This document shows positions 28,645 through 39,824 of a DNA stretch of 47,561 nucleotides, piece after piece. The notes below the pieces were generated by a model. The model was given only the letters and a program-made list of their open reading frames with translations. It was not told the DNA's origin and made no database searches. Location of the stretch: assembly GCA_902534685.1 (NCBI GenBank), contig CACAQP010000002.1:1-47561 (forward strand), written 5' to 3'. The position numbers were made by a program, and so were the translations under genes. How positions within the stretch are numbered: position 1 is the stretch's first letter; each line of letters begins with the position of its first letter. The DNA is from an uncultured Prochlorococcus sp. (GTDB taxonomy: Bacteria; Cyanobacteriota; Cyanobacteriia; PCC-6307; Cyanobiaceae).

Positions 28645-28938
28645 ATGTCTTTTATAAGTCTTCTTTGGGTTCTTTTACTAGGTAGTTTATTAGGCCTCGA
28701 GTTAATTGGAAAAGTTCCTCCTACTCTTCACACACCTCTTATGAGTGGAGCAAATGCAATTTCAGGAATAACAATGCTTGCAGCCTTGACTTTAATTGTA
28801 AAAGCAGAAGGTAACGCACCACTTTTAATCATTGGTTCAGTTTCTCTTGGATTTGCTCTTTTCAACGTTATAGGCGGTTTCTTTGTAACTGATCGAATGC
28901 TTGCGATGTTTAGTCGTAAACCATCAAATAAGAAGTAA
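28645..28938 (+). CDS. pntA2: NAD(P) transhydrogenase alpha subunit part 2
   Basis: 97 aa TM protein, PPTLHTPLMSGANAISGITMLAAL. Confidence 0.93.
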   Translation: MSFISLLWVLLLGSLLGLELIGKVPPTLHTPLMSGANAISGITMLAALTLIVKAEGNAPLLIIGSVSLGFALFNVIGGFFVTDRMLAMFSRKPSNKK

Positions 28939-28946
28939 TTTTTAAC

Positions 28947-30386
28947 ATGAGTCTACCTGTAATCATTAAATTTGTTATTGACCTTTTAGCAGTACTTTTA
29001 CTGGCTTTAGGAATAAAAGGATTGTCAAAAGTAAAGTCAGCAAGGGATGCCAATAGATTAGCTGCATTTGCAATGTCGCTATCAGTAGTAGGATTACTTT
29101 CTTATTATTTAGGCACTTCTGGAATTGCTATTCAGTCTTGGATTTGGATAATAATTGGATCAATCATAGGTAGTTTATTCGGAGCAATACTTGCAAAAAA
29201 AGTACCTATGACCTCCATGCCTGAAACTGTGGCATTGTTTAATGGTTGTGGAGGAATGTCATCACTTTTAGTGGCCTTAGGAGTAGCTATTTTTCCTATA
29301 TCTGGTGGCCAAGAAAATTTTGATTTTTTTAAGTCACTTATTAACGAAGTTTCAATATCTGTTTCTATATTTGTTGGTGCCATAACTTTCACAGGTTCAA
29401 TTGTTGCGATGGCAAAGTTACAGGGTTGGTTGTCAACTCCAGGATGGACTCAGAGCAAAGTTAGACATTTTGTAAATATTGTTTTTGCAGTTGCTTCCTT
29501 GATAGCTTTTTTTGATTTGATAAACGGCAATACAAGTTCTATTTGGCTTTTAGTTATAGTTTCTTCTTTATTAGGTATTGGAGTTACTTTGCCAATTGGT
29601 GGAGCTGATATGCCAGTCGTTATATCTTTATTAAATAGCTATTCAGGGATTGCAGCAGCAGCAGCAGGTTTCGTTGTAGATAGTCAGCTTTTGATAGTAG
29701 CTGGCGCAATGGTTGGAGCGGCAGGTCTAATACTTACTCAAGTAATGTGCAAGGGTATGAATAGATCATTGGTCTCAGTTCTTTTTGGAGGATCTTTATC
29801 TGCACAAAGTACAGCCTCTTCTGGTTCAGGAGAATATACAAATATAACTTCTTGCAGTGTTGAAGAATGTGCATTGACTTTAGAGGCAGCCAACAAGGTA
29901 ATTATTGTTCCTGGATACGGTCTAGCGGTAGCTCAAGCTCAGCATACTTTAAGGGAAGTGACAAAAAAACTAGAGCAAAATGGTATTGAAGTTGTTTACG
30001 CAATTCATCCTGTAGCGGGGAGGATGCCTGGACATATGAATGTACTTTTAGCAGAAGCAGATGTTCCTTACGAACAACTTAAAGAGATGGATGTTGTAAA
30101 TCCTGATTTTCCAGCAACGGATGTTGTTTTAGTTTTAGGAGCAAATGATGTGGTTAATCCTCAAGCAAAGAATGATAGCTCTTCTCCTTTATATGGCATG
30201 CCAGTTCTTGATGTGCAGGAAGCAAGAACTGTATTTGTAATTAAACGTGGTATGAGCGCAGGTTACTCCGGAATAAAAAATGATTTATTTGATCTGCCAA
30301 ATACCTCAATGGTCTTTGGTGACGCGAAAAAGGTACTGAATGATTTGATTGGAGAATTAAAGGATCTTGGAGTTGGGGAAAAATAA
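28947..30386 (+). CDS. pntB: NAD(P) transhydrogenase beta subunit
   Basis: GGADMPVVISLLNSYSGIAAAAAGF; VIIVPGYGLAVAQAQHTLREVTKKLEQNGIEVVYAIHPVAGRMPGHMNVLLAEADVPY. Confidence 0.97.
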   Translation: MSLPVIIKFVIDLLAVLLLALGIKGLSKVKSARDANRLAAFAMSLSVVGLLSYYLGTSGIAIQSWIWIIIGSIIGSLFGAILAKKVPMTSMPETVALFNGCGGMSSLLVALGVAIFPISGGQENFDFFKSLINEVSISVSIFVGAITFTGSIVAMAKLQGWLSTPGWTQSKVRHFVNIVFAVASLIAFFDLINGNTSSIWLLVIVSSLLGIGVTLPIGGADMPVVISLLNSYSGIAAAAAGFVVDSQLLIVAGAMVGAAGLILTQVMCKGMNRSLVSVLFGGSLSAQSTASSGSGEYTNITSCSVEECALTLEAANKVIIVPGYGLAVAQAQHTLREVTKKLEQNGIEVVYAIHPVAGRMPGHMNVLLAEADVPYEQLKEMDVVNPDFPATDVVLVLGANDVVNPQAKNDSSSPLYGMPVLDVQEARTVFVIKRGMSAGYSGIKNDLFDLPNTSMVFGDAKKVLNDLIGELKDLGVGEK

Positions 30387-31452
30387 TAGTATATCTTTTA
30401 GTTTTTCAGATTACATAAAAAATAAGCCATTTCGAGAAGTCTTACCTTGGATAGGTGGTGACTTACAAACTTTGAGAGATACTTTTGTAATTGATTTTGG
30501 TAAATCAAAAAAAAATAAAAAAATATTCTTTCCGATTAATAAAATTCTTTCTAAAAAATTTGAATTTGATTATCTTCTAGGATTTTTAGAATTACCTGAA
30601 AACTTAGACTCACTTAGGGGTTTTGTAATCGTTACACATGGTTTAGGGGGCTCAACTAAACGGTTTGGTTTAAGAAGAATTTCTAGGAAATTAGCAAATA
30701 ATGGTTTTGGAGTTCTTAAATTAAATCTAAGAGGATCTGGATCTGCGAGATATTTAGCTAAGGGAAATTATTGTGCTAGATGCTCTAGTGATGTAATTTC
30801 AGCAATTAATTATTTTAAAAAATTCATTAATTTAGAGTTTAAAGATTTCATCAAGATGAATAATCTTCCAATTTACGGAGTTGGATTATCTTTAGGCGGA
30901 ACAATTCTTTTAAATGCCTGCTTAGATTACGATGAAAACAAAGGAGAAAAACTTTTAGATGGCCTAGCCTGTGTAAGTAGCCCTTTAGATTTATCATCAT
31001 GCAGTCTCTGTATTGAAAAATCTAGAAATTATATCTACCAAAAATGGTTACTTCATCGCTTAAAAAATCAGTTATGGGACGGATTTAATGATGAAGGCAA
31101 AATTCTTAATAATGAGAAATTAAGAAAAAAAATTAGAAATTTAAAAAGTATAAGGGAATTTGATCAGAAATTTACAGCTCCAAGTTGGGGATTTGATTCT
31201 TTAGAAGATTATTATGTTAAAGCTTCTCCAATATTTAGAATCCAAAACTCAATAAAAAAATTACCTCAAATGCTTTTTATTCATGCCAAGGATGATCCTT
31301 GGGTTCCATATAATGCAACTTTGAATTTAAGAGGAAAATTTATTGATAAATTTACTATTTTTATAACTGAAAAAGGAGGTCATAATGGTTTTCATTCGAT
31401 TAATGGCTGCTGGTCAGACGAAGTCGTGAAGAACTGGTTTATGAGTATCTAG
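30367..31452 (+). CDS. YheT-like alpha/beta hydrolase
   Basis: VIVTHGLGGSTKRFGLRRISRKLANNGFGVLKLNLRGSGSA, YGVGLSLGGTILLN, FIHAKDDPWVP, EKGGHNGF. Confidence 0.88.
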   Translation: MELGKNNSISFSFSDYIKNKPFREVLPWIGGDLQTLRDTFVIDFGKSKKNKKIFFPINKILSKKFEFDYLLGFLELPENLDSLRGFVIVTHGLGGSTKRFGLRRISRKLANNGFGVLKLNLRGSGSARYLAKGNYCARCSSDVISAINYFKKFINLEFKDFIKMNNLPIYGVGLSLGGTILLNACLDYDENKGEKLLDGLACVSSPLDLSSCSLCIEKSRNYIYQKWLLHRLKNQLWDGFNDEGKILNNEKLRKKIRNLKSIREFDQKFTAPSWGFDSLEDYYVKASPIFRIQNSIKKLPQMLFIHAKDDPWVPYNATLNLRGKFIDKFTIFITEKGGHNGFHSINGCWSDEVVKNWFMSI

Positions 31453-31783
31453 GACTATTTAAAAATGGTGTTTTTTTAAAAATCCATTTTTCTATTGGCT
31501 TACCGTTAATAATATGTGAGGTAAAAATTTCAGAAATTTTTTCTGGAGAAACTTTCTCATACCAAATACCATCAGGCCAAATAAGAAGAATTGGGCCGTT
31601 CTTACATACCCTTAAACAGTCAGCTTTTGATCTTAATATATGAACGTTTTTTGCAGAGGGATCATTCTCAAATTTTTTTAAAGTCTTTTTCAGACATTCC
31701 CATGTTTTTTGACCTTCATTGCCTTTAAAGCATTTCTGTTTTGTGGGTGTTGCGCATAGTAGAAGATGCTTTTTAATATTCAC
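31439..31783 (-). CDS. Thioredoxin-like [2Fe-2S] ferredoxin-domain protein
   Basis: HLLLCATPTKQKCFKGNEGQKTWECLKK...VHILRSKADCLRVCKNGPILLIWPDGIWYEKVSPE. Confidence 0.85.
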   Translation of the reverse strand: MNIKKHLLLCATPTKQKCFKGNEGQKTWECLKKTLKKFENDPSAKNVHILRSKADCLRVCKNGPILLIWPDGIWYEKVSPEKISEIFTSHIINGKPIEKWIFKKTPFLNSPRYS

Positions 31784-31785
31784 TT

Positions 31786-33015
31786 TTATCCAATACTTAC
31801 GTATTTTTTCCCTTTTTTAATTTCTTGCTCAACAAAAAGTCTGGCCCAATTATCTACTTCAAGAATATCCTCCAATTCGGGACTCAAATTCAAATTCTCC
31901 ATATGTGATTCACAAGCTTTACTTATAAATGTTGGAATTTCTTGAAAAGAAATTTTTTCTTTAAGGAATTGTTCAACAGCCATTTCATTGGCAGCATTTA
32001 AAACTGCGGGCATAGTCCCAGAAGATTTTCCTGCAGCATAGGCAAGTCCCATGCATGGATATTTAAACTCGTCTGGCTCTTTAAAAGTTAATTTTCCAAT
32101 TTCACTTAGGTTTAATCTTTTCCAATTTGTTTTAAATCTCTCAGGCCAACTCATCGCATATAAAATGGGTAGTTTCATATCTGGCCAACCTAATTGAGCT
32201 AATACTGAAGAATCATCCATCTCAATCATTGAATGAATAATACTTTGAGGGTGGATAACTATTTCGATATTTTCGTAAGAAGTCCCAAATAAATAATGAG
32301 CTTCTATAACTTCTAATCCTTTATTCATAAGAGTTGCAGAATCTACAGTTATTTTTTTCCCCATATCCCAATTCGGATGTGAAGTCGCATCTTCCACTGT
32401 GACATGCTTTAAATCCTCAACAGCCCAATCTCTGAAAGCACCACCAGAAGCTGTTAAATGTATGGCTTTTAAACCTTTAGGTATTTCTCCTGTTGAAAAA
32501 TCTGCATTTTCATAATTGGGTAATCCTTGTAAACATTGAAAGATAGCAGAGTGTTCTGAATCAGCAGGTAAAAGCCTACTATTATTTTTCTTTAATGCAG
32601 GAATAACAATTGGTCCTGCCGCAATTAAAGTTTCTTTGTTTGCAAGTGCAATATTTTTCCCCGCATTAATTGCTGACATTGTTGGAATTAAGCCTGCACA
32701 TCCTACTATCCCTGTAACCACAGTATCTGCCTTATCCCATGCTGCAACTGCGTTAATCCCCTGCTTTCCACTCAAAACCAAGGGAGCACTATTCAAATCT
32801 AAGTTATTAATATTATCTTTTAAATCTTGTATGAGACTTTCATCCTCAATTGCAACTACCTCTGGTTTATGCGTTTTAACTTGTTCAGTTAATAAATTAA
32901 TATTTCTTCCTGCAGAAAGAGCTACGGCTTTAAACTTATCAGGCTGCTCACTAGCTATTTCGAGAGTTTGAGTCCCTATTGAACCAGTAGAACCGAGCAC
33001 AGTAATGTATTTCAA
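31786..33015 (-). CDS. dxr: 1-deoxy-D-xylulose-5-phosphate reductoisomerase
   Basis: [49 protein letters not shown]. Confidence 0.98.
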   Translation of the reverse strand: MKYITVLGSTGSIGTQTLEIASEQPDKFKAVALSAGRNINLLTEQVKTHKPEVVAIEDESLIQDLKDNINNLDLNSAPLVLSGKQGINAVAAWDKADTVVTGIVGCAGLIPTMSAINAGKNIALANKETLIAAGPIVIPALKKNNSRLLPADSEHSAIFQCLQGLPNYENADFSTGEIPKGLKAIHLTASGGAFRDWAVEDLKHVTVEDATSHPNWDMGKKITVDSATLMNKGLEVIEAHYLFGTSYENIEIVIHPQSIIHSMIEMDDSSVLAQLGWPDMKLPILYAMSWPERFKTNWKRLNLSEIGKLTFKEPDEFKYPCMGLAYAAGKSSGTMPAVLNAANEMAVEQFLKEKISFQEIPTFISKACESHMENLNLSPELEDILEVDNWARLFVEQEIKKGKKYVSIG

Positions 33016-33097
33016 TTTTCTCTGATATTTCTAATATCTTCCCATTTAAAGGTGTATTTAAAAAACAAAAATTTAAAATTGGTTTTTTTCTTAAAAT

Positions 33098-34567
33098 TTA
33101 TATCCTTATCCATGTTGTTATTTCCTTTGATTGATCAATAAGTTCAATACCTTTTTCTTTTAACAAATTTCTTATTTCATCGGCCTTCGCATAATGCTTT
33201 CCCTTTTTTGCTTTCAATCTTTCATTAATAAGAGATGATATTTCTTCTTCTGTTATTTTACTTTCTTTTACTAAAACTTCTTTTTTAAGACCAAGTACCT
33301 CAGTCAACTTTTCAAGAGTTTTAAAATTCTCAAGTAGAAATAATTTTTCATTTAGGTCTATTTTAAAACCTTCGACCCTTTGAAATTGGTTTAAAAAGTT
33401 TTTTAATGGTTTTGCTAAATCGTAAATAATTGCAATAGCAGCTGCTGTATTAAGGTCATTTTCCAGAGCCTCGGAAAAATTAAGCTTTTTTTGAGATAAT
33501 TCAAAGCTTATTTTCTCTTTATATTCCTCTTCGATAGATTCATTTTTATCAATAGATTTAAAAGCATCTTTTGTAAGGTCCATAAAAGAAAGAGCCACAT
33601 TAATGTTTTTCCAAGCTTCTGAAGCACTCCTTAAAGCTTCTTCAGTAAAATCAAGTGGTTTTCTATAATTCACAGTCATAACAAAATATCGCAAAGTCAT
33701 AGGGCTTATACCTGAATTAATTAGTTCTCTTATAGTTTTAAAATTTTTAAGGGATTTACTCATCTTTTGTCCATTTACATTGACCATTCCATTGTGTAAC
33801 CAATAGTTCGCTAGCTTTTTGCCATTAGCTGCTTCTGATTGGGCGATTTCATTCTCGTGATGTGGAAAAATCAAATCAGAACCACCTAAATGAATATCAA
33901 TAGTATCTCCTAATTCATCTTTAACCATCGCCGAACATTCAATATGCCATCCTGGCCTACCTTTTCCCCATGGCGAATCAAAAAATGGTTCATCATCTTT
34001 GGCTTTTTTCCATAGCGCAAAATCTTGTGGATTAAGTTTTTTACTATTTTCATCATTAGCCATTCTTCCTTGCTGATTGATATTTTGTTCTTGTATATTT
34101 TGATTACTTAGCTTTCCATAATTTTTATTTTTGAAAACAGAATAATAAACATCCCCATCCCTAGAGTATGCATAACCTTTGTCCTCAAGGATTGTTATGA
34201 AGGAGCAGATATTGCATATATGATTCGTTGCTCTTGGCATGCTATCCGGACGCATTATCCCTAAAGAATCCATATCTTTATGAAATTCAATGATATTTTT
34301 TTCAGATACTTCCTTCATTGAACTGCTTTCTTCTTTCGCTCTTTTTAAGATCTTGTCATCAATATCTGTAAAATTTTGAACATACTTCACTTTGAAATCA
34401 CTGTAAATTAAGAATCTTCTCAATACATCCCAAGCTATATAACTTCTGGCATGACCAAGATGACATAAATCATAAACAGTTACCCCACAACAATAAATTT
34501 TTACTACATCATCAATAGGCTTAAAAACCTCAACTTTTTTGCTTAAAGTATTAAAAAGTTTGATCAT
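33098..34567 (-). CDS. cysS: Cysteinyl-tRNA synthetase
   Basis: YCCGVTVYDLCHLGHARSYIAWDVLRRFL; HGMVNVNGQKMSKSLKNFKT. Confidence 0.98.
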   Translation of the reverse strand: MIKLFNTLSKKVEVFKPIDDVVKIYCCGVTVYDLCHLGHARSYIAWDVLRRFLIYSDFKVKYVQNFTDIDDKILKRAKEESSSMKEVSEKNIIEFHKDMDSLGIMRPDSMPRATNHICNICSFITILEDKGYAYSRDGDVYYSVFKNKNYGKLSNQNIQEQNINQQGRMANDENSKKLNPQDFALWKKAKDDEPFFDSPWGKGRPGWHIECSAMVKDELGDTIDIHLGGSDLIFPHHENEIAQSEAANGKKLANYWLHNGMVNVNGQKMSKSLKNFKTIRELINSGISPMTLRYFVMTVNYRKPLDFTEEALRSASEAWKNINVALSFMDLTKDAFKSIDKNESIEEEYKEKISFELSQKKLNFSEALENDLNTAAAIAIIYDLAKPLKNFLNQFQRVEGFKIDLNEKLFLLENFKTLEKLTEVLGLKKEVLVKESKITEEEISSLINERLKAKKGKHYAKADEIRNLLKEKGIELIDQSKEITTWIRI

Positions 34568-34591
34568 CTTAAGTTAAGTATTTCATAAGGT

Positions 34592-37522
34592 TTATTTTGT
34601 CTCCATCCAATTGTCTCCAATTCCAATATCAACTAAAAGAGGTACATTTAATTTTACACAATCTTCCATAGTCTTCTTTACTAATTTCGTTGTAATTTCC
34701 AAAGAATCTGGTTCAACTTCAAACAATAATTCATCATGTACTTGTAAAAGCATTTTGGCTGGAACATTCATTTCTATGAATTTCTTATTTAGTTGAACCA
34801 TTGCAATTTTAATAATATCTGCACTTGAACCCTGAATTGGTGCATTAGCTGCGGCTCTTAATGACTGTGCTTCCATACCAGCCCTTCTTGCGGATTGCAG
34901 GTCAATTTCGTAAGGATCTTTCCCTATTAATCTTCCAAGTCCATTTTTATCAAACTTAAATTCTCTTTTTCGACCAAAAATTGTTTTTACATAACCTTTT
35001 GATAAGGCAAGCCTTTCTTGAAGTTCAAGAAATTTGAAGATTTTTGAATATCTTTCTTTATATTTTATTAGGAATTCTTTTGCCTCTGGAGTACTTACTC
35101 CTGTAGAACGTGCAAACTTTTTAATTCCCATACCATAGATAACTCCGAAATTTATTGTTTTCCCAACTCTCCTCTCATCAGTAGAAATTTCTTCTTTCTC
35201 AAAAATTAATCTTGCAGTCAAAGAATGAATGTCATCATTTTTATGAAATGCATTTATTAGTATTTCTTCATCCGCTAAGTGAGCAAGTATTCTTAATTCG
35301 ATCTGAGAATAATCAGCTGATAAAAGTTTCCAATTTTTTTCAGGCAAGAATGCTTTTCTGATTCTCCTACTAAATTCAGTCCTAACAGGGATATTTTGAA
35401 GATTAGGATTGCTACTACTTAGTCTCCCAGTCGCTGTAGCAGCTTGATTAAAGTTTGTATGAACTCTTCCTGTCTTTTCGTTAATAAGATTTGGAAGAGC
35501 ATCAATATAGGTGCTAAGTAATTTGCTAAGAGTTCTATGTTTTATTAAATGTTGGATTATTTCATGTTCGTCGACTAATCTTTCCAAAACTACTGCATCT
35601 GTGCTCCATCCTGTTTTTGTTTTCCGTGATTTTTTCTTATCCAAATTTAATTTTTCAAACAAGATCTCACCAAGTTGTTTTGGTGAAGATAGATTGAAAC
35701 TTTCCTCTGCTAACTCATAAACTTTACTTTCAATATCTTCTAGGGTACTTTTTAATTCTTTTGAGAGTTTATCCAAATAAGGGATGTCGATGGTAATGCC
35801 ATTCATCTCCATTTGGGACAATACCGGCTCTAAAGGTAGCTCGATTTCTTCGAACAATTTGATTAATTCATCTTTTTCCTTTGAAAAGCTTTCTTTAAAA
35901 ATTTTGACAATCTTAAAAGTTAGAAAAACATCATAACCGCAGTAAATACTTGCTTCATCAATATCAACAAATGAAAAGTCTTTATTTTTTCCAACTGTCT
36001 CCTTAAATGAAGGAGGCTTAAATCCAAATAATCTAAAACTAATTTCACTTAACCCATGTTTCTCCTGATTATTAAGAAGGTAGTCTGCTAACAAGGTGTC
36101 AAAGGTTACGCCTTTAAGATCAAGTCCATGATTAAAAAATATTTGCCTATCAAATTTAGAATTTTGGAGTGCCTTTTCTTTTTTTGGATCTTCTATCCAA
36201 TTTCTTAGCTTTGAGAAAACATCTTCAATTGATAATTGATTGGGGGTCTCCTTTTTTGTTTGATGACCAAGGGGTATATAAAATAAATCATCATTTTCTT
36301 CTCCAAGACATAACCCTATCCCAACAAGTTCCGCATCGATTGGATTCAAACTATTGGTCTCTGTATCTAAAGAAACTATTTGATTAGTCTTGTCTAATTT
36401 TTGAATTAATTTATCAAGTAATTCGAAATTATTTACAACAGTTACGTTGATTTTAGGGATTTTATTTTCACTATTTTCTAATTCATTATTGCCTGCGACT
36501 TTTGGTGCCTTCTCCTCCTCTTTAGCTACATTATTTTTGTCAAAACCACCTTTGCTGAAGGTTGAATTGAAAATATCAATTTGTCTAAGTAGTGTTGATA
36601 GTTCTAATTTTTTCAGTGACTCTGAAAGTAGTTCTTGATTTATATTTTTTAATTCATAACCGTTACTTAAAATTAAAGGCACCTCAGTATTTATTTTTGC
36701 TAAATCCCTGGAAAGAAAAGCATTATGTTTATCGTTTCTGAGCTTTTCTATAACTGAACCTTTGATGAATCCTTTATATTTCTTATCGTTGTTCTGCTGA
36801 ATCTTGTCTAAAGCCTGATAGATTCCATCAAGCGTATCGTTCTCTTTTAGTAGATTAATTGCAGTTTTTGGCCCTACTCCTTTAATACCTGGAATATTAT
36901 CAGAACTATCACCAGTTAGGGCTTTGAGATCAACTACTCTTTCTGGCGTAACACCTAATTTTTCTTTTACTCCATTTTCATTCATAAGAGTTGGATTTCC
37001 ACTTTTCGCATATGGACCACCACCCATATAAAGCACATAAATATCTTTTTGATCATCTACTAATTGAAATAAGTCCCTATCTCCAGAAAGAATATTCACG
37101 CACCATCCTTTAGAAGAAGCATCATTTGCAATTGTGCCTAGGAGATCATCTGCTTCGTATCCTGGAGATTTAAAAATTGGTAAATTAAGGCTTTCTTCTA
37201 AAATTATTTCTAGTTGTTCAATATCCTGAAAAAAAACATCTGGTGCTACATCTCTATTGGCCTTATAATTTGGATCTAATTCATGTCTGAAAGTAGGTTT
37301 TTCGGTATCAAACGTAATACAAACACCCTCAGGACTAATATTTTTACAATTATCCAGAAGGCTTTTTAGAAATCCATAAGTGACACTTGTTGGAAATCCC
37401 TCTTTGGTAGTTAAACCTCCATCAATGCCTTTGCTAAATGCATAGAAGCTTCTAAAAGCAAGTGAGTGGCCATCGACTAAAAGTAAAATTGGTTTTTTAG
37501 AGTTTTCAGATTTTAAACTCAT
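34592..37522 (-). CDS. polA: DNA polymerase I (5'-3' exo, 3'-5' exo and polymerase domains)
   Basis: LLVDGHSLAFRSFYAF; GDSSDNIPGIKGVGPKTA; VSLDTETNSL; SADYSQIELRILAHL; LQVHDELLFEV. Confidence 0.98.
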   Translation of the reverse strand: MSLKSENSKKPILLLVDGHSLAFRSFYAFSKGIDGGLTTKEGFPTSVTYGFLKSLLDNCKNISPEGVCITFDTEKPTFRHELDPNYKANRDVAPDVFFQDIEQLEIILEESLNLPIFKSPGYEADDLLGTIANDASSKGWCVNILSGDRDLFQLVDDQKDIYVLYMGGGPYAKSGNPTLMNENGVKEKLGVTPERVVDLKALTGDSSDNIPGIKGVGPKTAINLLKENDTLDGIYQALDKIQQNNDKKYKGFIKGSVIEKLRNDKHNAFLSRDLAKINTEVPLILSNGYELKNINQELLSESLKKLELSTLLRQIDIFNSTFSKGGFDKNNVAKEEEKAPKVAGNNELENSENKIPKINVTVVNNFELLDKLIQKLDKTNQIVSLDTETNSLNPIDAELVGIGLCLGEENDDLFYIPLGHQTKKETPNQLSIEDVFSKLRNWIEDPKKEKALQNSKFDRQIFFNHGLDLKGVTFDTLLADYLLNNQEKHGLSEISFRLFGFKPPSFKETVGKNKDFSFVDIDEASIYCGYDVFLTFKIVKIFKESFSKEKDELIKLFEEIELPLEPVLSQMEMNGITIDIPYLDKLSKELKSTLEDIESKVYELAEESFNLSSPKQLGEILFEKLNLDKKKSRKTKTGWSTDAVVLERLVDEHEIIQHLIKHRTLSKLLSTYIDALPNLINEKTGRVHTNFNQAATATGRLSSSNPNLQNIPVRTEFSRRIRKAFLPEKNWKLLSADYSQIELRILAHLADEEILINAFHKNDDIHSLTARLIFEKEEISTDERRVGKTINFGVIYGMGIKKFARSTGVSTPEAKEFLIKYKERYSKIFKFLELQERLALSKGYVKTIFGRKREFKFDKNGLGRLIGKDPYEIDLQSARRAGMEAQSLRAAANAPIQGSSADIIKIAMVQLNKKFIEMNVPAKMLLQVHDELLFEVEPDSLEITTKLVKKTMEDCVKLNVPLLVDIGIGDNWMETK

Positions 37523-38580
37523 TTTCTCTTCTTAGCCCAAGGTGGAATATCAATAAAGATTTGCTCTCCAGGTTCTAATCCATCAATTACTGAAGTTTTA
37601 TTTCCACTACTAATACCAATTTCGATTTTTTCAAATTTGGGAGAATTGTTTTTATCAACTTTCAAAATTCCTTTTTCACCTTTTTCAGTAACAATAGAAA
37701 CTGTTGGTACTAAAATTTTTTCTTCATTACCTTCGACTCTAAATTCAAGATCTGCAGTCATTCCAATTTTAATTTCTTCAGAAATATCTTTAAAATTTAA
37801 AGTTACTTCGAATGAGGTTACATTATTATCTTTTACAGCTCTTGTAGCTATTTTTTTAACTATGGCAATATATTTTTTTGAGGGATAAGCCTCAATTCTT
37901 ACTGAGGCTTCTTGACCTATTTTTATTCTGCCAATGTCACTCTCAGGAACTTTAGCAACAATTTCTAGGCCCTCTGATAGTTCAAAAATAAAGTTTTTGG
38001 TTTTAGGGTCTGAACTTAAGTTTGTACTTGGTGTGACATAAGATCCTATCTCAGCATATTTTGCAGTTATCTTTCCTCCATAAGGAGCTTTAATTAGATA
38101 GAAACTTTTTTCAGCTTTTGCATCATTAAGTTTTGCGCTACTAATGCTGTATTTATTTTTATAACTTTCATAGTCTTCTTTACTTACTGCGCCTTCTTGA
38201 TATAAATATTGCCTTCTTAAAAATTCAGATTTTTGTTTTTCTACATTTAATTCAAGTTCTTCAATTTTATAGATAAAATCTTCATCATCAAGAGAGGCTA
38301 AAACCTGATCTTTTTTTACAAGATCGCCCTCATCTACTTTGATTTCTTTTATTACGCCTTGCTTCCGAGGCCCAATATTGCTTGTCCTTATAGCTTTTAC
38401 TTCACCACTAGTATTAATTGAATCTGAGAGGATTCCTTTTTCAACTTGAACTACAAAATCAGAAATATCTTTTGACTTATTTTTCTTGAAGGAATTGGTT
38501 ATAAAAACGAAAAATATAGTTAGAGAAAGCAATATAATTCCACTTCTTAGATTTATATTTTTTTTTATTAAATCAAACAT
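37519..38580 (-). CDS. HlyD-family (RND/MFP-type) periplasmic adaptor
   Basis: GVIKEIKVDEGDLVKKDQVLASLDDEDF biotinyl-lipoyl-like half-motifs, coiled coil; 4-bp overlap with polA. Confidence 0.88.
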   Translation of the reverse strand: MFDLIKKNINLRSGIILLSLTIFFVFITNSFKKNKSKDISDFVVQVEKGILSDSINTSGEVKAIRTSNIGPRKQGVIKEIKVDEGDLVKKDQVLASLDDEDFIYKIEELELNVEKQKSEFLRRQYLYQEGAVSKEDYESYKNKYSISSAKLNDAKAEKSFYLIKAPYGGKITAKYAEIGSYVTPSTNLSSDPKTKNFIFELSEGLEIVAKVPESDIGRIKIGQEASVRIEAYPSKKYIAIVKKIATRAVKDNNVTSFEVTLNFKDISEEIKIGMTADLEFRVEGNEEKILVPTVSIVTEKGEKGILKVDKNNSPKFEKIEIGISSGNKTSVIDGLEPGEQIFIDIPPWAKKRK

Positions 38581-38724
38581 TTCTTTTTAAAAGCAGAATT
38601 AGAGAATATTTAGGAACTAAATAAATAATCAAGACGATTATAATTAACTTATCCAAGATTGGTTAAGTAAATACTATATTACTAGAAGATGTTTTCTTGA
38701 TAATTTTTCCATAAGTTTTTTCAA

Positions 38725-39816
38725 ATGTTAAAAGCAGGTATTATTGGATTACCAAATGTTGGAAAATCAACTCTATTTAATGCACTTGTAGAAAATGCTA
38801 AGGCCCAAGCGGCTAATTTCCCCTTTTGTACTATAGAACCTAATAAAGGCATAGTTTCAGTCCCAGATCAAAGGTTGCAAGAGTTAGGTAATTTAAGTTC
38901 TAGCCAAAATATTATCCCAACAAAAATTGAATTTGTAGATATCGCAGGATTAGTAAAAGGAGCTAGTAAAGGCGAAGGTTTGGGAAATAAATTTTTATCA
39001 AATATTAGGGAGGTTGATGCAATAGTTCATGTTGTAAGGTGCTTTGAAGATAGTGATGTAATTCATGTTTCTGGAAAAGTAGATCCCTTAGATGACATTG
39101 AGATAATTAATCTGGAATTGAATTTAGCTGATTTATCTCAACTCCAAAAAAGAAGAGAAAGAATTAAAAAACAGGTTAGAACTAGTAAAGAGGCAGCTAA
39201 AGAAGATACCTTACTAGAAAAAATTGAAGAAGAGCTAGAGAAAGGCCTTTCAGTTAGATCAATATCTTTGAATGAAGAAGAAAATTTAATAATTAAGCAA
39301 TTAGGCTTCCTTACTGCTAAACCAATTATTTACGCAACTAATTTGAATGAAAATGATTTAGCTGAAGGTAATGATTTTTCATCAACAGTTCAGAGTTTTG
39401 CAAGCAATGAAAATACAGAATGTATAAAAATATCAGCGCAAGTCGAATCAGAATTAATAGAGTTAGAACCAGAAGATAAAAAAGACTACCTTATTGGTTT
39501 AGGAGTAGAAGAAGGGGGATTAAGTTCTTTAATTAGATCAACATATAAATTATTGGGATTAAAAACTTATTTCACCACTGGAGAAAAGGAGACAAAAGCA
39601 TGGACCATAAAAGATGGGATGACTGCGCCACAGGCAGCAGGAGTAATTCATACTGATTTTGAAAAAGGATTTATAAGAGCTCAGACTATTTCGTATCAAA
39701 ATTTAATTGATTCAGGTTCAATTGCCAATGCAAAAACTAAAGGTCTTTTAAGAAGTGAAGGTAAGGAATATATTGTTAACGAAGGTGATGTAATGGAGTT
39801 CTTATTTAATGTATAG
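38725..39816 (+). CDS. ychF: Redox-regulated ATPase YchF (Obg-like GTPase family)
   Basis: MLKAGIIGLPNVGKSTLFNALVENAKAQAANFPFCTIEPNKG. Confidence 0.98.
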   Translation: MLKAGIIGLPNVGKSTLFNALVENAKAQAANFPFCTIEPNKGIVSVPDQRLQELGNLSSSQNIIPTKIEFVDIAGLVKGASKGEGLGNKFLSNIREVDAIVHVVRCFEDSDVIHVSGKVDPLDDIEIINLELNLADLSQLQKRRERIKKQVRTSKEAAKEDTLLEKIEEELEKGLSVRSISLNEEENLIIKQLGFLTAKPIIYATNLNENDLAEGNDFSSTVQSFASNENTECIKISAQVESELIELEPEDKKDYLIGLGVEEGGLSSLIRSTYKLLGLKTYFTTGEKETKAWTIKDGMTAPQAAGVIHTDFEKGFIRAQTISYQNLIDSGSIANAKTKGLLRSEGKEYIVNEGDVMEFLFNV

Positions 39817-39824
39817 TAAGTCTC

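Noticed and set aside
27502-28938. Split pntA as a possible frameshifted pseudogene
   Set aside because: Split alpha subunits (PntAA/PntAB) are a normal arrangement in many bacteria; both ORFs look intact.
34611-36638. Several plus-strand ORFs antisense to polA
   Set aside because: All lie within the intact polA coding frame and have low-complexity composition; shadow ORFs.
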